From positions 124,001 through 188,000 of the forward strand of contig NZ_JACCGK010000001.1 of assembly GCF_013416325.1 (NCBI RefSeq): 64,000 bases of DNA, written 5' to 3'. Below the pieces are notes generated by a model that was not told where the DNA came from, made no database searches, and worked only from the letters and a program-made list of their open reading frames with translations. A program made the translations under genes and the position numbers. Source of the stretch: Vreelandella sedimenti. GTDB taxonomy: Bacteria > Pseudomonadota > Gammaproteobacteria > Pseudomonadales > Halomonadaceae. This document shows, in pieces, positions 63,432 through 64,000 of this stretch (position 1 is its first letter; every line of letters begins with the position of its first letter).

Positions 63432-64000
63432 CTAAGTACTCCCGCCGGTTTGGAGCGTAAAGCCCACATCGTGCTGGCGGCGGTAGACGTTTTTACCGCT
63501 TAGCCGCCGAATGAGTTCTTTGGCGGCTAAGCGGCCCATCTCTTCTCTGGGTGAAAGAATGGTCGTGAGCTGAGGAGTTACGTGCTGACCAAGGGGCAGG
63601 CCGTTAAACCCGGCAATGGCGATATCCCCTGGAACGTTTAGCCCTTGACGTTGAGCAGCCAGCAGGGCGCCTGCCGCCAAGTCGTCGTTGGCAAAGTGAA
63701 TGGCTTGGGTATGAGGGTATTGCGCGAGAACTTGGGCCAGCCCTTCAGCGCCCGCCTGTAGGCTGCCTAAGGTGTCTAGTTCCAGTAGTGGGGCGTCGAT
63801 CCCTTTCTCCTTTAGCACCGCTTTATGGCCTTCGTAGCGCATGCTGGCGCGATAATCCTGCGAGAGCCGTGCGCCCACATAAACAATATGGCGGTAGCCT
63901 TTGTCGAGAAGATGGTCGGCCATGCAGCGGCCTGCCGCCACGTGATCCAGCCCAACGTTAAGATCCATGCCTTTGCCCAGCTCCATCACCTCCATAATGG
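63432..64000 (-). CDS. LacI-family transcriptional regulator, partial (C-terminal effector domain)
   Basis: The leftward frame runs off the right edge, so the N-terminal helix-turn-helix is outside the window. The visible 189 residues are a periplasmic-binding-like effector domain: GRCMADHLLDKGYRHIVYVGA, IHFANDDLAAGALLAAQRQGL, IAIAGFNGLPLGQHVTPQLTTI and the terminal VGFTLQTGG, all typical of LacI/GntR-gluconate-type regulators. It converges with the amidase, 13 bp apart, and likely controls genes beyond the window. Confidence 0.88.
   Translation of the reverse strand, partial: IMEVMELGKGMDLNVGLDHVAAGRCMADHLLDKGYRHIVYVGARLSQDYRASMRYEGHKAVLKEKGIDAPLLELDTLGSLQAGAEGLAQVLAQYPHTQAIHFANDDLAAGALLAAQRQGLNVPGDIAIAGFNGLPLGQHVTPQLTTILSPREEMGRLAAKELIRRLSGKNVYRRQHDVGFTLQTGGST

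Overview
The window is a moderately GC-rich chromosomal segment from what is most likely a Halomonas-like (Halomonadaceae) gammaproteobacterium. That guess is an inference from the gene set (2-aminoethylphosphonate, myo-inositol and heme-uptake loci, TRAP and ABC transporters, ACC deaminase, MgtE) and from the acidic character of the exported proteins. No rRNA, tRNA, IS element, phage gene or CRISPR array was seen. Coding density is high. Nearly every gene is a transporter, catabolic enzyme or local regulator, so this is a nutrient-scavenging region.

Layout. 1-227: end of an EAL-domain protein. 329-8677: phosphonate block, comprising an HAD phosphatase, a GntR/HutC regulator (PhnR-like), a 2-aminoethylphosphonate ABC transporter (binding protein, ATPase, fused permease), phnW, phnX and a DMT-family transporter. 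8689-9432: TauE/SafE permease. 9538-24162: inositol regulon. The iolB, iolG and RpiR-type regulator genes run leftward. A sugar ABC transporter, a Hyi-like isomerase, iolC-DUF2090, iolD, iolE and iolA run rightward, followed by an extra Gfo/Idh/MocA dehydrogenase. 24230-28229: mgtE, a small unknown gene, acdS with a divergent Lrp-type regulator, and a YbaN-like protein. 28341-34368: heme uptake operon hmuRSTUV led by the tiny gene hemP. 34579-36714: a Tat-exported PhoX phosphatase. 36823-38731: DUF1127, LysR and Lrp genes. 38797-54078: an amine or opine-like catabolic block with gabT, gabD, two FAD amine oxidases, an aldehyde dehydrogenase, two haloacid-dehalogenase-like HADs, ghrA and a peptide/opine-type ABC transporter. 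54314-63418: GNAT, AbgA-like amidohydrolase, FCD-type GntR, asparaginase, TRAP transporter, RidA and amidase. 63432-64000: partial LacI-type regulator.

Regulatory sites read directly from the sequence tie the blocks together. Three near-identical Pho boxes (259, 1808, 34497) sit upstream of the HAD-phnR pair, the phosphonate transporter and phoX. Two sites matching the HutC consensus GTMTAKAC sit upstream of the phosphonate transporter and directly against phnW. Two GGAA-N6-TTCC sites lie between the divergent inositol operons and match the IolR motif. A Fur-like box precedes hemP, back to back with the phoX Pho box. A 17-bp palindrome lies between the FCD regulator and asparaginase, an AT palindrome lies between acdS and its Lrp-type regulator, and a possible sigma-54 promoter precedes the GNAT-amidohydrolase pair.

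The least understood parts are the amine/opine block, the asparaginase-TRAP-RidA-amidase block, and a 93-bp multi-stem intergenic element at 22873-22965.
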